A DNA stretch of 64,000 bases from Campylorhamphus procurvoides (taxonomy: Eukaryota; Chordata; Aves; Passeriformes; Dendrocolaptidae), in contig WBMV01006433.1 of assembly GCA_013396655.1 (NCBI GenBank), positions 124,001 through 188,000 on the forward strand. The letters are read 5' to 3'. The notes beneath the pieces were generated by a model. The model worked only from the letters and a program-made list of their open reading frames with translations, was not told the origin of the DNA and did not search any database. Made by a program: the position numbers and the translations under genes. This document shows, piece by piece, positions 26,730 through 38,829 of the stretch (position 1 is its first letter; each line of letters opens with the position of its first letter).

Positions 26730-26850
26730 TTTCCTCAAGTGCCTTCTAGAATCAAATCTAAGATAACATCTCCTTTTGCTGGCTCCACAAGAATTGTAGT
26801 GAAAAAAAATGTGCCAGGAACCTCTGGTCTCTAAAATTATAGGCAGAATT
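26730..26850 (-). mobile_element. Ancient LINE fragment (L3/CR1-like)
   Basis: The segment AATCAAATCTAAGATAACA, followed by TCTCCTTTTGCTGGCTCC and then GAACCTCTGG, resembles a recurring block in L3/CR1-type LINEs read in reverse. It has the same orientation as the two preceding fragments. I rate it lower because the match is short and diverged. Confidence 0.42.
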
Positions 26851-29194
26851 TGTTGTCCTACATATTTCTGCAGAGGTACAGTATCTCAACAATGCACAGT
26901 GCTCAGAAATGTTTCTGTCTTGACTAACATTCCGTAGGTCTTTATTCACACCAAAATGTGACTCCAGCCTGGAGCCCAGTTTTTTGTGTTGGTTTGGTTT
27001 GGGTTTTTTCCATTTGAATGTAGAGTAACCAGATAATCAAACTTTTGTTTCTGTTTATCCATGTTATCTCTCTCTTAATGTGCAGGATTAGCCATGGCTT
27101 TTATCATTATGTGTGGTTTTGTGGAACAGCAGGTACTTCCCAGCAACAGTGTTTGATCATAACCCCTATTCCAACCATAGTTAGACTAAGTTTTGTTATT
27201 ACTCCACTTGCATACTTCATGTCCTGCATCAGATGTTCCTGTTTCTTCATTTTAAGGTATGTCCTGTCTTTTCTGTACAAAGTTTCATGTCTACTTCCCA
27301 TTGAACATACCTGTCCCTAACTATCATCTGCCTTGCTGCTGTTCTCACCCATGTGCTCCATCCATCTATTCTCGCCTGTTCTTCCAGTTACTGCAATACC
27401 TTTTATTCCTTGTGTTCTGTGGACAAAGGCCAGGTTTGGAGACCACATATATCTCCTCTTGATTTATATATGTCTACAAGAGTCTTCCCCTCTTGATTTA
27501 TAAAAAAATTAATTTATAAAGCTTTTCTTTTCTGTTGTCACAGGTGGTCAATTCCTCTTTTCTGTTCCCCTTTCCTGTACAGTATTTTAAGAAATCCAAC
27601 CTGAATAAAAGGGATTTTTTTGTCTCTCATAACCCCAAGAGTAGTCCATCCAGGCCTGAGCCAGTCTTTGCAGAGGTCTAAAAGGGAAGTAGCATTGTAC
27701 TTGCATGAGCATAACTTATTACTTAGAAAAAAAAAAATTTATAAAAGTTATATCAAGGTATAACCTTGTTTGTTTGAAAATTAGAATTTTATATCATTTT
27801 ACAAATCCATGGTGGCTGCTGATTCTGAGTAAAGGATTATGCAGGTTTTTTATGCAGTCTTTGTTTTTTGGAAAAGTTCTCTCTTAATTAGGCCGATCTT
27901 CAACAATTTAAGGGGTGGACAGTCAAATAAGCTGCCACATGTGCACCACAGCTACTGTACTGCTGTACATTCACACTTGAATTTACCTGATAATACAAGC
28001 TTACCCATCTTGACTCTTAGTGTACCGTTGGACATTTAGGTGCACATCCTGGAGTGCTATTCAAATAGTCTTGGACTCTACTTTTAACACTTTAGTATAG
28101 AGTTTTAACAGATAGGCTTATGGGTAAAATATTAAAAAGCTCATTTGTAGACCTGAGAAAGTTTTAGTGTCAAATCTCTGCCCTGTCCTTCCTTAGAGAC
28201 ATGTGATCTGTGATTCTTACTTGAAACTGCAGGCCTTCTGGCAACTCTTGATAGTGAAACCTATTACATTTTAATAAAACCCATCTATTACACATAGAAG
28301 TTACAGTGACCTTTGCCATATTTCAGAGATCACATTCTTTTGCCCAGAAATCAGAACCCAATTGGCCTGATTATTTTTAGTGATACGAGGAACTAAATTA
28401 TCCAAGCTTTAATTCTTCTTTAATAAATATATATTAAAAAAAACCAATCAAACGAAAACCCTCAAAAAACCAAAAACCCACCAAAACCCCAAGAAAAAAC
28501 TGCTTTGTACCATCCTGGTCCAAGGAAAGCTTGAGCTCCCAGTCTGAATACCAATCAAACAGAAATCAGTGTTTCTGCAATGGCCAGATTAGGAAGTGCT
28601 TCAGCAGCAAACCTCAGTGCTGAGAACAGAAATGTCTTGAATTGTAATAGCAAAGTACATAATGGTAGCACAACTGGTTTGACTAGTCACAGCATGTTTA
28701 TTTTTATGGCAGTGAATACAGAGTATTCATAATATTTTTCATGAGTAATGCTACATGTCATTCAGAAGGAACATAATTGTTCTGTGTGGCCATTGCACAA
28801 GCTCCATACATTTTGACTTATGGGCCTGTCACAATGTTTACTGACCTCTGGTTTGACTTTATCAGGCCTGCATACAAAAGGACAAGGGAGAAGGAAGGTG
28901 ATATTTCCGAAACTGTGCATCTGTTCAGTGGGCAGTTTTTATCACTGCTTTAGCTAACCCAGAGAGCTCAACACATCCAGCAAGGCAATATAACCATCCC
29001 CTCAGGGTGGCCCAGGTACAGAAGAGGTGTCCTTTGTCACCCACATCCATCTGTGATTTTCTAACCTAGCAAGAGGTGGGATGGACTGCAGGGATAAACA
29101 ACCAGAGGCTGCTGCCTTTCAGCTCCAGCAACTGGAGCCAAATGCAAGGTCCAAAGTAGGGACAAAGTTGTGCTGAAAGGCTGTCTGGTGTCAG
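26851..29194. other. Unique non-coding sequence
   Basis: No gene or assignable repeat is visible, apart from an A/C-only run at 28435-28502. The part up to about 27480 may still hold undetectable old LINE sequence. Confidence 0.55.
28435..28502 (-). repeat. A/C-only low-complexity tract
   Basis: This run is nearly free of G and T, built from irregular CCAAAA/CCCAAAA units. On the minus strand it reads as G/T clusters (GGGG, GGG and several GG runs separated by TTTT), similar in style to the G/T block at 44648-44756. It has weak G-quadruplex potential on the minus strand. Confidence 0.75.
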
Positions 29195-29400
29195 GAATCA
29201 CAGAATGGCCTGGGTTGGAAGGGAGCTTAAGGATCACCTTGTTCCAGCCCCACTGCCTTCAGCAGGGACACCTTTCAGTAGACCAGGTTGCCCATCCAAC
29301 CTGGCCTTCAACACTTCCAGGAATGGGTCATTCACACCTTCTCTCAAGAGCCTGGTCCAGTGCATCATCCCCTGTCCCAGTGTTTCACCAGGAAAGAGCC
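29195..29400 (-). mobile_element. CR1 LINE, 5'-truncated 3' end
   Basis: The plus strand begins AATCACAGAATGGCCTGGGT, the reverse complement of the CR1 3' terminus. It continues through the standard blocks: TGGAAGGGAGCTTAAGGATC, CAGCAGGGACACCT, AGACCAGGTTGCCCATCCAA, and CAGTGTTTCACCA. It stops after about 205 bases, a typical 5' truncation from incomplete reverse transcription. No coding part remains. Confidence 0.92.
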
Positions 29401-30226
29401 ACTGTTAAGAACTAACCCAGCTGGCAGTCACTTGGCCACATGAACTGAGCTGGCAAACTCAGTATGAAGCTGGAGCTGCACAGACCATGTGACTTGAGGA
29501 TTGACAGCATCAAAGCTTTCAGTATGTGAAAAGCTAATTTCTCTGTCTGTTTCTGATCCAAAATGTGCAAATTCACGTGGGTTTTTTTCACCACCAATCT
29601 AGCAGTCTTTACTGTGTGGAAGCCAAGGAGATTCTCAAGTATTTGCTGTATTGATATAAACCAGAATATTTCAGATAAGTACCTAGAGGTGAGATCAGGC
29701 CATTCTATGTCAAGTACCTGTCTGAATTAATAAGAAACTAAAAATTCACTGCTCAGAAAGAAAAGCCCCAGAGGAGAAAGAGGGAAATCTGTCTTTAGTC
29801 TGTGTGAGGACCTGATTTTGGACATTTAAGTTATTTGCTCAGAATGGGGCTCTCTCTAAAAATATTGGAAAAAGGAGACAACGAAACCAAAAAGCAGCAT
29901 ATTCACAACTAATAACTTTCTCCCAGGATGTGTAATTAGATTACAGGATTCATGGCTGCAGGAAGCTGCTGAGGTGAGAATTTAGCACTATGCAAAGATG
30001 GAATTAGTGGGTCACACCAGCAGCAAGCAGAGGTAGCAAGATGCCTGGAAGCAGTCACAGAACTTCCTAGGTTTGGGTCCCATCTCCTTTGCCTTCTCAT
30101 TCTGCTGTCTTCCCTGCTCCCTTTCCTCACATGTAGTTTAAAATGGTTTGCAGTAAAATTTCTTTGGACTTGATCCTGCAGACTTTTGCTGGTGGACATA
30201 GTGCTCAGTTGAGTTAAACTACTAGC

Positions 30227-30826
30227 CTAGTGGGCTGCAGTGTTGGAGCCTGGATCCTGGCTATGCTCAGCCAGCTTCAGAGGTGCTCCACAAGGGCTCC
30301 TCAGAGGACCTGAAAGGCCTGACAGCTCACATTTTACTGAGAAGGAGCTAGAGGGGCTTTGTTCTTCCTTCTCCCCAGTTGGTTTCTCCCTCCTGCTTCC
30401 CATGTGCTTCCCATTTTCCCCCCACAGCACCATGGCTAACACCAGCACCTCCATCCCACACAGCACATGCATCGTGCCAGAAGGAAACATCAGTGCTGGT
30501 GGGAGCCACATACACCACTCCCCAGCTGCCTCTGACTGCCACATCTCTCCCTCCTCATCTGAGGCTGGTTCTGTCCCATTTTTTCCCAAAGAGATCCATT
30601 TGTTAGCTGTTCTACAAATGGGAATACTTAGGAGGGAAGATCTTTCTCGCTGTGAGTGGGGGTGGACCATACCTGGCTCTGCACTAGTTTGTGTGAGAGA
30701 CAGAAGTGTAGGAACTGTGAGCTGTGCAGGACAGGGAGCCACCTGACATGAACTGTGATTCAGACAGATTGCTGAAAAGTCAAAAGGATAGCTGAAGTGG
30801 AAAAAAAAGTCAATACAACATAACAT
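30227..30826 (-). CDS. Longest open frame in window (199 codons), unknown, probably not coding
   Basis: This ATG-initiated frame of 199 codons starts with a hydrophobic, Phe-rich stretch (about residues 6-20). The remainder is rich in Ser, Gly, Glu and Pro, with no domain I recognise. A plus-strand frame of 168 codons (30240-30746) overlaps almost all of it. The patch is GC-rich, so stop codons are scarce in all frames. No convincing splice sites, polyadenylation signal or promoter were noted. Most likely it is a chance product of composition; the alternative is an orphan exon or lineage-specific transcript. Confidence 0.12.
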   Translation of the reverse strand: MLCCIDFFFHFSYPFDFSAICLNHSSCQVAPCPAQLTVPTLLSLTQTSAEPGMVHPHSQRERSSLLSIPICRTANKWISLGKNGTEPASDEEGEMWQSEAAGEWCMWLPPALMFPSGTMHVLCGMEVLVLAMVLWGENGKHMGSRREKPTGEKEEQSPSSSFSVKCELSGLSGPLRSPCGAPLKLAEHSQDPGSNTAAH

Positions 30827-30910
30827 CCCAAGAAAAGAACACTAAGTTTATATATTTAATACTCCTAAATAATTCTGTGTCACAGCTACGGGACTTTCAG
30901 AAAACTATGA

Positions 30911-30948
30911 CCCTTCCTTCCCTCCTTCCCTCCTTCCCTCCTTCCTTT
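30911..30948 (+). repeat. (CCTT)n/(CCCTCCTT)n polypyrimidine microsatellite
   Basis: Repeated CCTT and CCCTCCTT units give a pure C/T strand for nearly 40 bases. Mirror-symmetric polypyrimidine runs of this kind can form triplex DNA. Confidence 0.92.
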
Positions 30949-32173
30949 TGTATTGGCGGGCACCTAAACAGAAGAATATTTAATTTTTCTGAAATGTGAA
31001 TGGCAATTTGATAGGAACAAAAAGTCAAAGTGAAGCAAAGGCTTTTCAGCCCCTGCCACATCAGCAGTACTCGTTTGATTCAAGGGGTTTCTACATTCAA
31101 CTGTCAAAATGGTATAATAACTATTATGATATTTTTTACACAGACAGACACTGAGGGCAGTTTGCAGGGCTCTGAAGCATGCAGTGAGCAGGTAGGCTGG
31201 CATGCCCACTGGATATAGACAGGCTTCTTAAAAGCCTTGGTTTTAAGGGTGCACCAGAGGGTTTGTGAGTTTTTGTTTGAAAGGGATGCCTTGAAATTGC
31301 CTTCTACGGATGGTATTAAAGGACTTGATCATAAGTGCACTGCAGGCAGTAGAGAGACTCCTACTGATTTCAGCATGATCTGTACCAGCCCTGCTCCCAC
31401 TATCAAAAGCTCATTTTAAATGATGTCATCCCTGACAACAAAAATCTTAGTGGATTATATGGGGTGAGCTCAGTTCAGCCTATGACTACCATCAAGAAGT
31501 CGGCATCTGCTATGTCTTGAAACAAAAATCTTCACGTGTACAGGCATGTTTCTTGGACCTGATCTATCCCTATGAAAATAGAAGTTTGAAAAATCCACAT
31601 GGGCTCTTGTTAAGAGAGTTTCTCATGTTAAGGGAATGTACATTTGCACCAGCCAAGAAAAGATGGAGAGGGAGGAAGACAGGGAAGGGAGCCGAAGGCA
31701 GGGAAATGAAAGGATGCTTATGAAAATTGAATGGAAAAAGAAGCATTACTCAGTTTCAAATATCTCTCTTCTTTAATCTATAGTAAAGTTTTTAATAAAA
31801 TACTCGTGCAATGTTCAAGTAGAAAATTACCTTACATGGCATGAAATTATTTTGTTTACATGTGTATATATAAATATCTCATTACATTAAATATTATTTT
31901 CCTATGGTATTCCTAATCATTAGGGAAGGCAAGAGAGTAAAAGAAACTCTGGTCAACTGATATCAAGTTTGGGATGGTCATGGGTAATGAGAAGGTAATT
32001 GGATTAATTTTGCAACTACACTACTAGCTAAAAAACTGCCCTTAAAAAAGTCCTACAATTTCTGTAGGAGAAATACCTTGGCTTTGTGCTGAAAAGTCTT
32101 TTAACAATCTTATCCTTACCTGAGAGAGATATGATTAGTGAATTATAGAATGAATCACCATCATTAGGAATTC

Positions 32174-32188
32174 TTTTTTTTTTTTTTT
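32174..32188 (+). repeat. Poly-T run (15)
   Basis: Fifteen uninterrupted T follow GGAATTC. It could be the trace of a minus-strand poly(A) tail, but no retrocopy body was recognised beside it. Confidence 0.85.
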
Positions 32189-35119
32189 GAGAAGGCTGCA
32201 AAAGGTGACAGCACTTCTGCATATGCACTTCAGAAAGAACCTGTTTGCACTGTATCACTCTTCAGATTTTCTTTCACGTAGTGGAAAAGAGATTAAATCT
32301 AATAGGAATGGGCAAAATAATTGCCTTTATTATTCCCTTGATTTCTCTGGAATTTAACCAAACATCGAGTTCTTCTTGGAAAACCCCAAAACTTGATTAG
32401 AAGATATTAAAATTAAATTAATAAAATTAATATAATGATACATGTAGAATACCTCTAGTAATGTTATAGGAAGAAAAGAAATGAAAAGAAAAAAAGCCCC
32501 TTCATACTTCTTTGAATATACAGATACTTTAAAAATGGATTTTAATGAAACTGTAGTGTAAATGAGTGTCAAAATTACAGGTTATATTACCTTATGTCCC
32601 ACTTGAGCTTTTTGAGTAACTTTGTGAATTGCCTGGAAAGTTTGGCTCAGCTGTACAAATAACAGGAAGAATCATCAGAATAAGAAGAATAACAGAGGGT
32701 CTATTAAGCCAGACACTTGAGAAGAAGTGAAGTTTTATTTTTAGCTTTTTAGCTATAAAGTTTTATTTCACAGGCCACTTCCTTTGAACGGGCTTGGCAC
32801 ACCTTTTGCAAGTGATGGCTGCGTGCGCAGCCCCCAGCTTTGAGAGCAGTGAATGAGGTGGGTAGTCAGCATCTATTTTTAGTAGCCACGCACTCAGGAA
32901 CAAGAACGTGTTGGGGTTTTTTACCACTGGCAGATTCAAAACCTCTTCTTTTATCCCAAAACACGGGAAGTCAGATTACATTTGCAACATTTGTTGTGCT
33001 TTACTTTATTGCCAAAAGGTGCATCTTCTCTAAGGTAATAGAGAATTCAAGTGCAAATCTGAAATACAGGTTTTGCAAATTCTTCAGAAATCTTCACTGA
33101 CCACAGTATAAAGACCCTTTGATCTGTGTTATGCCTTTCTAAGATCCCAAGGATTTTTTGTTGTTGTTGAAACAGGTCTTGTTTTCACTCGGGCAACCAC
33201 TAACATCTCCCCTTGCTTTAGAGAAGTGTCTTCCACATCTCCCCTTCCCATTGCTCCCACTGCTGCACATCACAGGCCTGTAGCCTCCATACGGTGGGCT
33301 GGGTAGCACAGTGTACTTCAGAAGTTCTCAAACCAGTGCTGGATGGGGTCTCCAGCACTCCAGGATGGTGCAGACCCTTTCCTGAGCATAGCAATTCAGC
33401 AGTCCTTCTACTGTTCAAATGTATCAAGATGGAGGAGTCAGTGAGACACTGAGATGTAGATGTGGCACCTGATTGTCTGGGGGAAATCCTGGCTCTTCTC
33501 CAGGAGCTGGAGATTCTGCACTTTGCCACCAGGAAAAAATCTGCTTGCAACCATTATCATGGTTAACACAAAGAAGTATTATTTCCACGTGTTGCATTCA
33601 GATATAATGCACAGCAGCTCTGAGCATCTCGGTGTTTTCTTCATTTTAGACACCCACCGCTGAGATGGGCAAGACCTTACCTTAACTTAGTCATGGTGAA
33701 AACTGCACCACACCTTTTGTTCATGGCTGGTGCCTGCAGTGACAGTGTGCAGTGTGATGTGCAGGTCCCTTTGGGCCACCTGTGTACGTGGCCATCAGGT
33801 TTTGCTGCTCTTTGCAACAAGTGGAAACCTCAGCTGCTACAGCAGCACTACTGATTTTTCAGCCAAGCTTCCAGAGACTTCAATGTTCTTTGGAATTTGG
33901 GCCCTTCTCCACTGTATGGCTGTAAATTAATTTTTCTATCCAATTGACTAGCCAAGCAGGGCATTGCTCAGGTCTTGAACTTGGTCCCTGGCGCAGCTCC
34001 CTAGGCTGTGAGAAGGATCACTGCACATTGCTCCTCTTGAGCTTCCTCTGAACTACAGAGTGTTTCCAGATGGATGGAGGGCTGCCACAGTGCAGCAAGG
34101 AGAGATTGTGTGTGGGAGGGGAATTCTGCAGTCCTCCTGGCCACCCCAAAAGACTTGTCTGGCTTAAGGCTTGACTATTCCAGGTTTGAAGGAAGGGCAG
34201 TCTTCCATGAGGTTTAACTGGGGAATGGGGTGAGGGTGGGGTGTTATTTGATTTGTGATTTATTCTGTGGCAAATCAAATACACCTGTCCTTCAAAGCTG
34301 GGCTAGCAGCTCACTAGAACTTTCTAATGGTCTGGCATGGCAATTGCTAACAAGAGGCTGTGACTTACTGCATATGTTGCTGCCTTCTCTGCCTGCTGTG
34401 ATAAACTCAAGGACTGTGTGATACAAATGTGAAGACATAGGAAAAGTTGGGTGACCTGTGCTGAATGTGCCGATCCAGTGGGCAAATCCCAGACTGCCTT
34501 CAGATATTCCCTGCTGTACTTGGACACATCCTGAAGCCCAAGCATCACATTTAGTTCTTCTTAGGCATCTGCAGGATCCACCTTGATTGTATGAACACCA
34601 AGCTTTCTAAAATAGAACGAGTCTAGTCAGACAGCATTTATAGAATAGCAAGCCTTAGCAGGGTTCTTACTGAATTTTTCTGGGAACCAGCTAAGTCACA
34701 CTTAATTCACAAGTTCTAGCTTCTCTCTAAAGTAAATTTCCTGTTCTTTATTTCTTTAATGTAACAAAAATGGGATAGATTCTCAATGCTTAGAACTCAT
34801 TTCAGGTCCACTCACTTTAGTGGACTTTGACTGGCTTACCCCAGCTGAAAACTTGGCTTGCTGATCTCTCAGTTTTACATATTTTGCTTAATTTCCTCTT
34901 TCCTTTCAACTTCTACACTTTTTCCTTCTAGGCATATTTTCCAGCCCTTTGCATTCTCCTCTCTTTTGGTTTATTAGAACAACCTTCACAATTTTCTTGT
35001 TTTTCCTTCCAGTCTCTCCCCACAGCTCTCTTGTTTTTTCCCTCTCTTCCATTGCATGTAGAGGGAGCCCAAAGTCTCTTTGGTGCATAGAAAATTATCA
35101 AGAGAGAGTTGGATACACG

Positions 35120-35160
35120 AGGGGCTTTAGCAAAAGGGGCTTTTGTCAAAAGGGGCTTTA
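35120..35160 (+). repeat. Short tandem repeat, about 15-bp unit x3
   Basis: The core AGGGGCTTT occurs three times at regular spacing, the last two preceded by CAAA. Units differ slightly in length (GGGGCTTTAGCAAAA versus GGGGCTTTTGTCAAAA). It is a small, imperfect minisatellite seed. Confidence 0.85.
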
Positions 35161-36387
35161 TGAATCACATTGTATGTTCAGGTGATGTCATTGCACAACA
35201 AAACTTGATTTTATACTTATATCCAGAACCTTGCAAAATCTTCATTTTATGCCAGTATTTTCTGGTGTTCCTGTTTCCATTTTTTTTTCTTTAATAATAA
35301 AGGCTTTTCCCCCCCTGTAGTTATTCTGTGTAGAAGAACTAGTTGATGATGGTGTCCACAAGAGTGTATTTTTCTTGAAGTTAGTTCAGCTAAAGAGAAA
35401 TATGTCAGGTAGACAATGAGAAGAGATAGTTTTATTCCTTAAAACCATGATATTCAGAAAATTACTGGAACGGGAAACTTGGATGTATTGGATGAAAAAT
35501 TACTTGCTGTGTCCTTCAGGGGTGGGGGACAAGCTGATCTGTGGCACATGCGGCCCTAGCTCAGACACCTCTATGAACCAGACACCCAACATCCTACTCT
35601 GCATGCCTTTGAATGTACTTACCCAACGCTGTGGCTTTACTTCTCGAAGTGCCCCTTGAATCAGATTCAATAATATGACAATGCTGAATTTAAGAAAGCA
35701 CAAGCACATGCAAAAGCAAGACAGACAGAGTCTATCACTCTCTGCAAAGGCAAAACCTTAATCTGAATCTGAAAAAGCACCTAAGTACACAAGCAATTTT
35801 ACTTGTTTGAGAAATCCCATTAAAATCAGTAAAATTGGTTGCACAAGTGAAGTCACGTCATGCTGTTTGGCAGCAACTGACAGTGCTGCAACAGACAAAA
35901 GAAAGAAATTGGAAAGAAAGTGATGACTGAGAACTTTGACCTATTAAAAAACCATAATATTTCACATAATAATTCCAGGGAAGGCATTGTGTGTTTTCCA
36001 TCTAAAACTTTTATACAGTGGAAAGCAACAAGATGTCCACCAAATATTGCTTTAATTTTCTATTTGTCTACAATGCTTGTCTTTTGTTTCATTCTTAATT
36101 TGTTAGAAACTGTGAAGTTTGGACTGGCTCTTCTCCAGTGATGCTTTTGTCCTGATGGAATAAAACAAAGCTATCATTTTTGCCCTCAGTCTGACAGTAA
36201 ATTATTTCCATGTATGTTCCTTATTAGTCAGTTGTTTCCTGGTCAGGAAAGTCATGGCTCAGGAGAGCTGCCCTAGTGTCATGGTATGTTCCAAGGATTG
36301 GTTTTCCCCGTGCTTTAGCTTCTTCTCTTGAAATGGAATTACACTCATCACTTCTCAGCATCACATGCCCAACATTTCTGAGTGCCC

Positions 36388-36786
36388 TTACAAATTTTTA
36401 TGAAAAGCAATTCTAATATTAGCCATACAAAGCAACCTTTTGCCTTTTTTGTTTTTTCCCCCTTTGGTCTTCCTCGGAAGTTTGAAGGGAGGAGGTTCTT
36501 GTGATGGCAGAGAAGTTTTTTTTCCTATATTCTTGCCGCTGTTCCTTCTTGCCATTTCCAGGACTCTGCAGATCACAGTATTTGGATATAAGATATGATT
36601 TTCTCCCAGATTATGTTGGCAAAAGTTTCCGGCAGTTGTTTTGCTCTCATTCTTGATTTTTTTGGCCTCATTGTTTTTGATTTGGGGACTCTCCCCTCTT
36701 TCTACGTGACAGGGATGGGTTTGTCCACTGGTATCAGCTGAATTTCTCTCAGCTCTCTTCTTTGAGACTGCAGAGGTCTTGAGCAA
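36388..36786 (-). CDS. Lys-rich open frame (132 codons), unknown
   Basis: This minus-strand frame starts at a TTG as drawn. It stays open about 24 codons further upstream, to a TGA near 36860, giving about 155 codons in all. The product is basic and polar, with a cluster of Lys/Arg near residues 95-118 and no recognised domain. The strand is purine-rich, and purine-rich strands have few stop codons because stops begin with T, so chance is a good explanation. An AG just inside the upstream stop could act as a splice acceptor, but its pyrimidine tract is poor. Unknown, and probably not coding. Confidence 0.15.
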   Translation of the reverse strand: MLKTSAVSKKRAERNSADTSGQTHPCHVERGESPQIKNNEAKKIKNESKTTAGNFCQHNLGENHILYPNTVICRVLEMARRNSGKNIGKKTSLPSQEPPPFKLPRKTKGGKNKKGKRLLCMANIRIAFHKNL

Positions 36787-36915
36787 CGATGACTTTTCGT
36801 CTCTCCTGTTTCCATCTGTGGCACGTGGTTTAATCCCCCGTGTACTTAAAGTGCTGTAGTCTCAATTTCACCTTTGAGTTTAATATACTGGTGTCCGAGT
36901 GAAACTTAATGGGCT

Positions 36916-36978
36916 GTCCTACACAGGAGGACAGAGCAGATGATCTAGTTGTCCCTTCTGGCCTCCAACTTTATGAAG
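36916..36978 (+). mobile_element. CR1 LINE 3' end, old copy
   Basis: ACAGGAGGACAGAGCAGATG, followed by ATCTAGTTGTCCCTTCTGG and CCTCCAACTTTATGAAG, matches the last 60 or so bases of an archosaur CR1 family in plus orientation. Only the extreme 3' end is recognisable. Confidence 0.72.
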
Positions 36979-38185
36979 CCTGCCAAACTGATATTATGTC
37001 ATAAATCAGGAGCAACAAATTAAATGAGAGACCACAGTCTCTCCTACACACACACCTGCTGACCATAAAAACTGGGGAGTGAGGGGCTGAGTGATGAAGG
37101 GATACAGTACCTTGTACATGGGGGTTTCCAGTTCAAATTCAGCTGCAGATGACCAAAAGTTTTTACTGACTGGAGGATTTGTAGCAGCCTTTGTGAAGTG
37201 AGGTTGGTGGCCTCTGTCCATTTCCCAGTAAGCATAAAAAACTCAACACCGTTTTAATAGCTCCCATAAACTGGCATAGGATCTCCTTTTCAGAAGTTTT
37301 ATTCATATCAGTGTATTGGTACCTTGGCTGAATAGTGATTTCCCTTACATTGTTGACTGGTTTGTGTGGCAAACAAGGATGTTTTTCAGAAGAGACAGCT
37401 TCCCAGATGCCACATATTCTTACTGAACTGTGCTGAGCTGCCCTGCCATGCAGAGAACATAGTAAACACTCCAAAAGCACCTGGTCATGTTAAGTTCATC
37501 TTCTTAATTTCTTTTGTTTTGATCATATAAAACTTGCACCATGAAAACAGCTTCATGGACATTTTCTGCTGAAATTTTCTTTTTAAAAAAATAAATAAAT
37601 CATTGGAACAAATCCACAGCAATTATTTTCTTTTTCAAACTGGCTTGAAAATTTAGAACTCCCACAGTCAATTTCCCACCAGGAAAAATAGTATAGCTGT
37701 GCTCATGCTTCTGCCCTGAAGTAGTCAGATAGTCCATTCAACTTATTTGAGAGTCTGAAGTAACAGGATAAAACCAGACATTCACACACTGTCCAGTCAA
37801 CAGTCATGGGATGTATGTGGTCACCAAGACAATTCTTCCATCACATGCCTTGTCTCTGACTTTCCTGGGACCTGAGAGACCCTAAGTTTTCACATGCCCA
37901 GCCAGACATCACAGGGTCCATGGGAATGCTAGCAGGCCTCCAGCCTATTCCCTGGATATTTCCAAGCATCCATAAGAAAAAAGTTGGCAGAATAAACTGT
38001 TCTGCAGGTGACAAACACTGAGCATGACCCTAGAAGCAGTCAGGCATATATGCAACTATCTGGGTACACCTGGTAATATGGGTGAAGGAGTCTCTGAAGG
38101 GGCCTTCACCTACAATTAAAAGAAATCGTAAGGACAAAATGCTTCACCAGTCAGGTTGGACCACACATGTAGTGAACAGGTCATT

Positions 38186-38581
38186 TTAGGGGTAAAAAGA
38201 TGCTGGAATTAAATTTTCAGCCTGCAGAAAGCTCTTTATCAAATGTTCCGCCTGAGCTGAAATTTCCAAGGGGAATTTCTGGATGATGGAGTTTTCGCAG
38301 ATCAGCTTTAAATAAATGTCATTAGAGTAGTCATCCACTAGCCATGATAATGGGTTATTACCATTTAGTATTTCAGATTTGGAAGAGGTCACTTCCTAAT
38401 TGGATAAAGCTTGTGTAACCTTGCACAGGAGGAATGGTTTAAATGGGCATATATATATTTCATGAACAAAATCAGCTCCATGAAATAACTGTCCTTGAGT
38501 TTCTGCATTAAGCTTGCTGGGCATCTGCTTTTTTAAATATTCTATTACAGAAATTAAGTCATGAAGATGCAACTCAGTCAT
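38186..38581 (-). pseudogene. Open frame broken by a single stop; possible decayed exon, unidentified
   Basis: From the ATG at 38581 the minus strand stays open for 61 codons, meets one TAG (38396-38398), and continues in the same frame for another 70 codons to a TAA. The translated text has a balanced, globular-looking mix of hydrophobic and charged residues rather than low complexity. A CCTCAG just upstream could be a splice acceptor. There is no poly(A) tail after the end, so it does not look like a processed pseudogene. I cannot match it to a family. It may be a dead exon, a transposase remnant or chance. Confidence 0.18.
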
Positions 38582-38829
38582 CCTGAGGTATCTATTCAGT
38601 ATTAGAGAAGGCCATTACAAAATTTACAAAAATTGTTCTTGTGAATAGCACAGAAACTGAGTGCAACAAAACTGCAAACTATGGCCAAGTGCTTCCTCGG
38701 CAGGCATTTAATTCTTCAGGCATATAAGTTGTTTCATCCATGTATTGCACAGCTCTAAGAAAACAGAAAGATTTTTGCAGGGTGTTTGAGTAAAATCAGA
38801 TAATAGGGTTTTGGCAACCTCCTCTTTCC

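Larger units (their letters stand above)
29401..36915. other. Unique non-coding sequence with ORF-bearing patches
   Basis: No recognised gene. The stretch holds a GC-rich patch at 30227-30826, a CCTT/CCCT microsatellite at 30911-30948, a 15-T run at 32174-32188, a small tandem repeat at 35120-35160 and the purine-rich open frame at 36388-36786. A near-CRE site TCACGTCA sits at 35853-35860. Confidence 0.55.

Noticed and set aside
32174..32188. Possible processed pseudogene tail (poly-T, minus-strand poly-A)
   Set aside because: No gene-like body lies on the expected side of the run.
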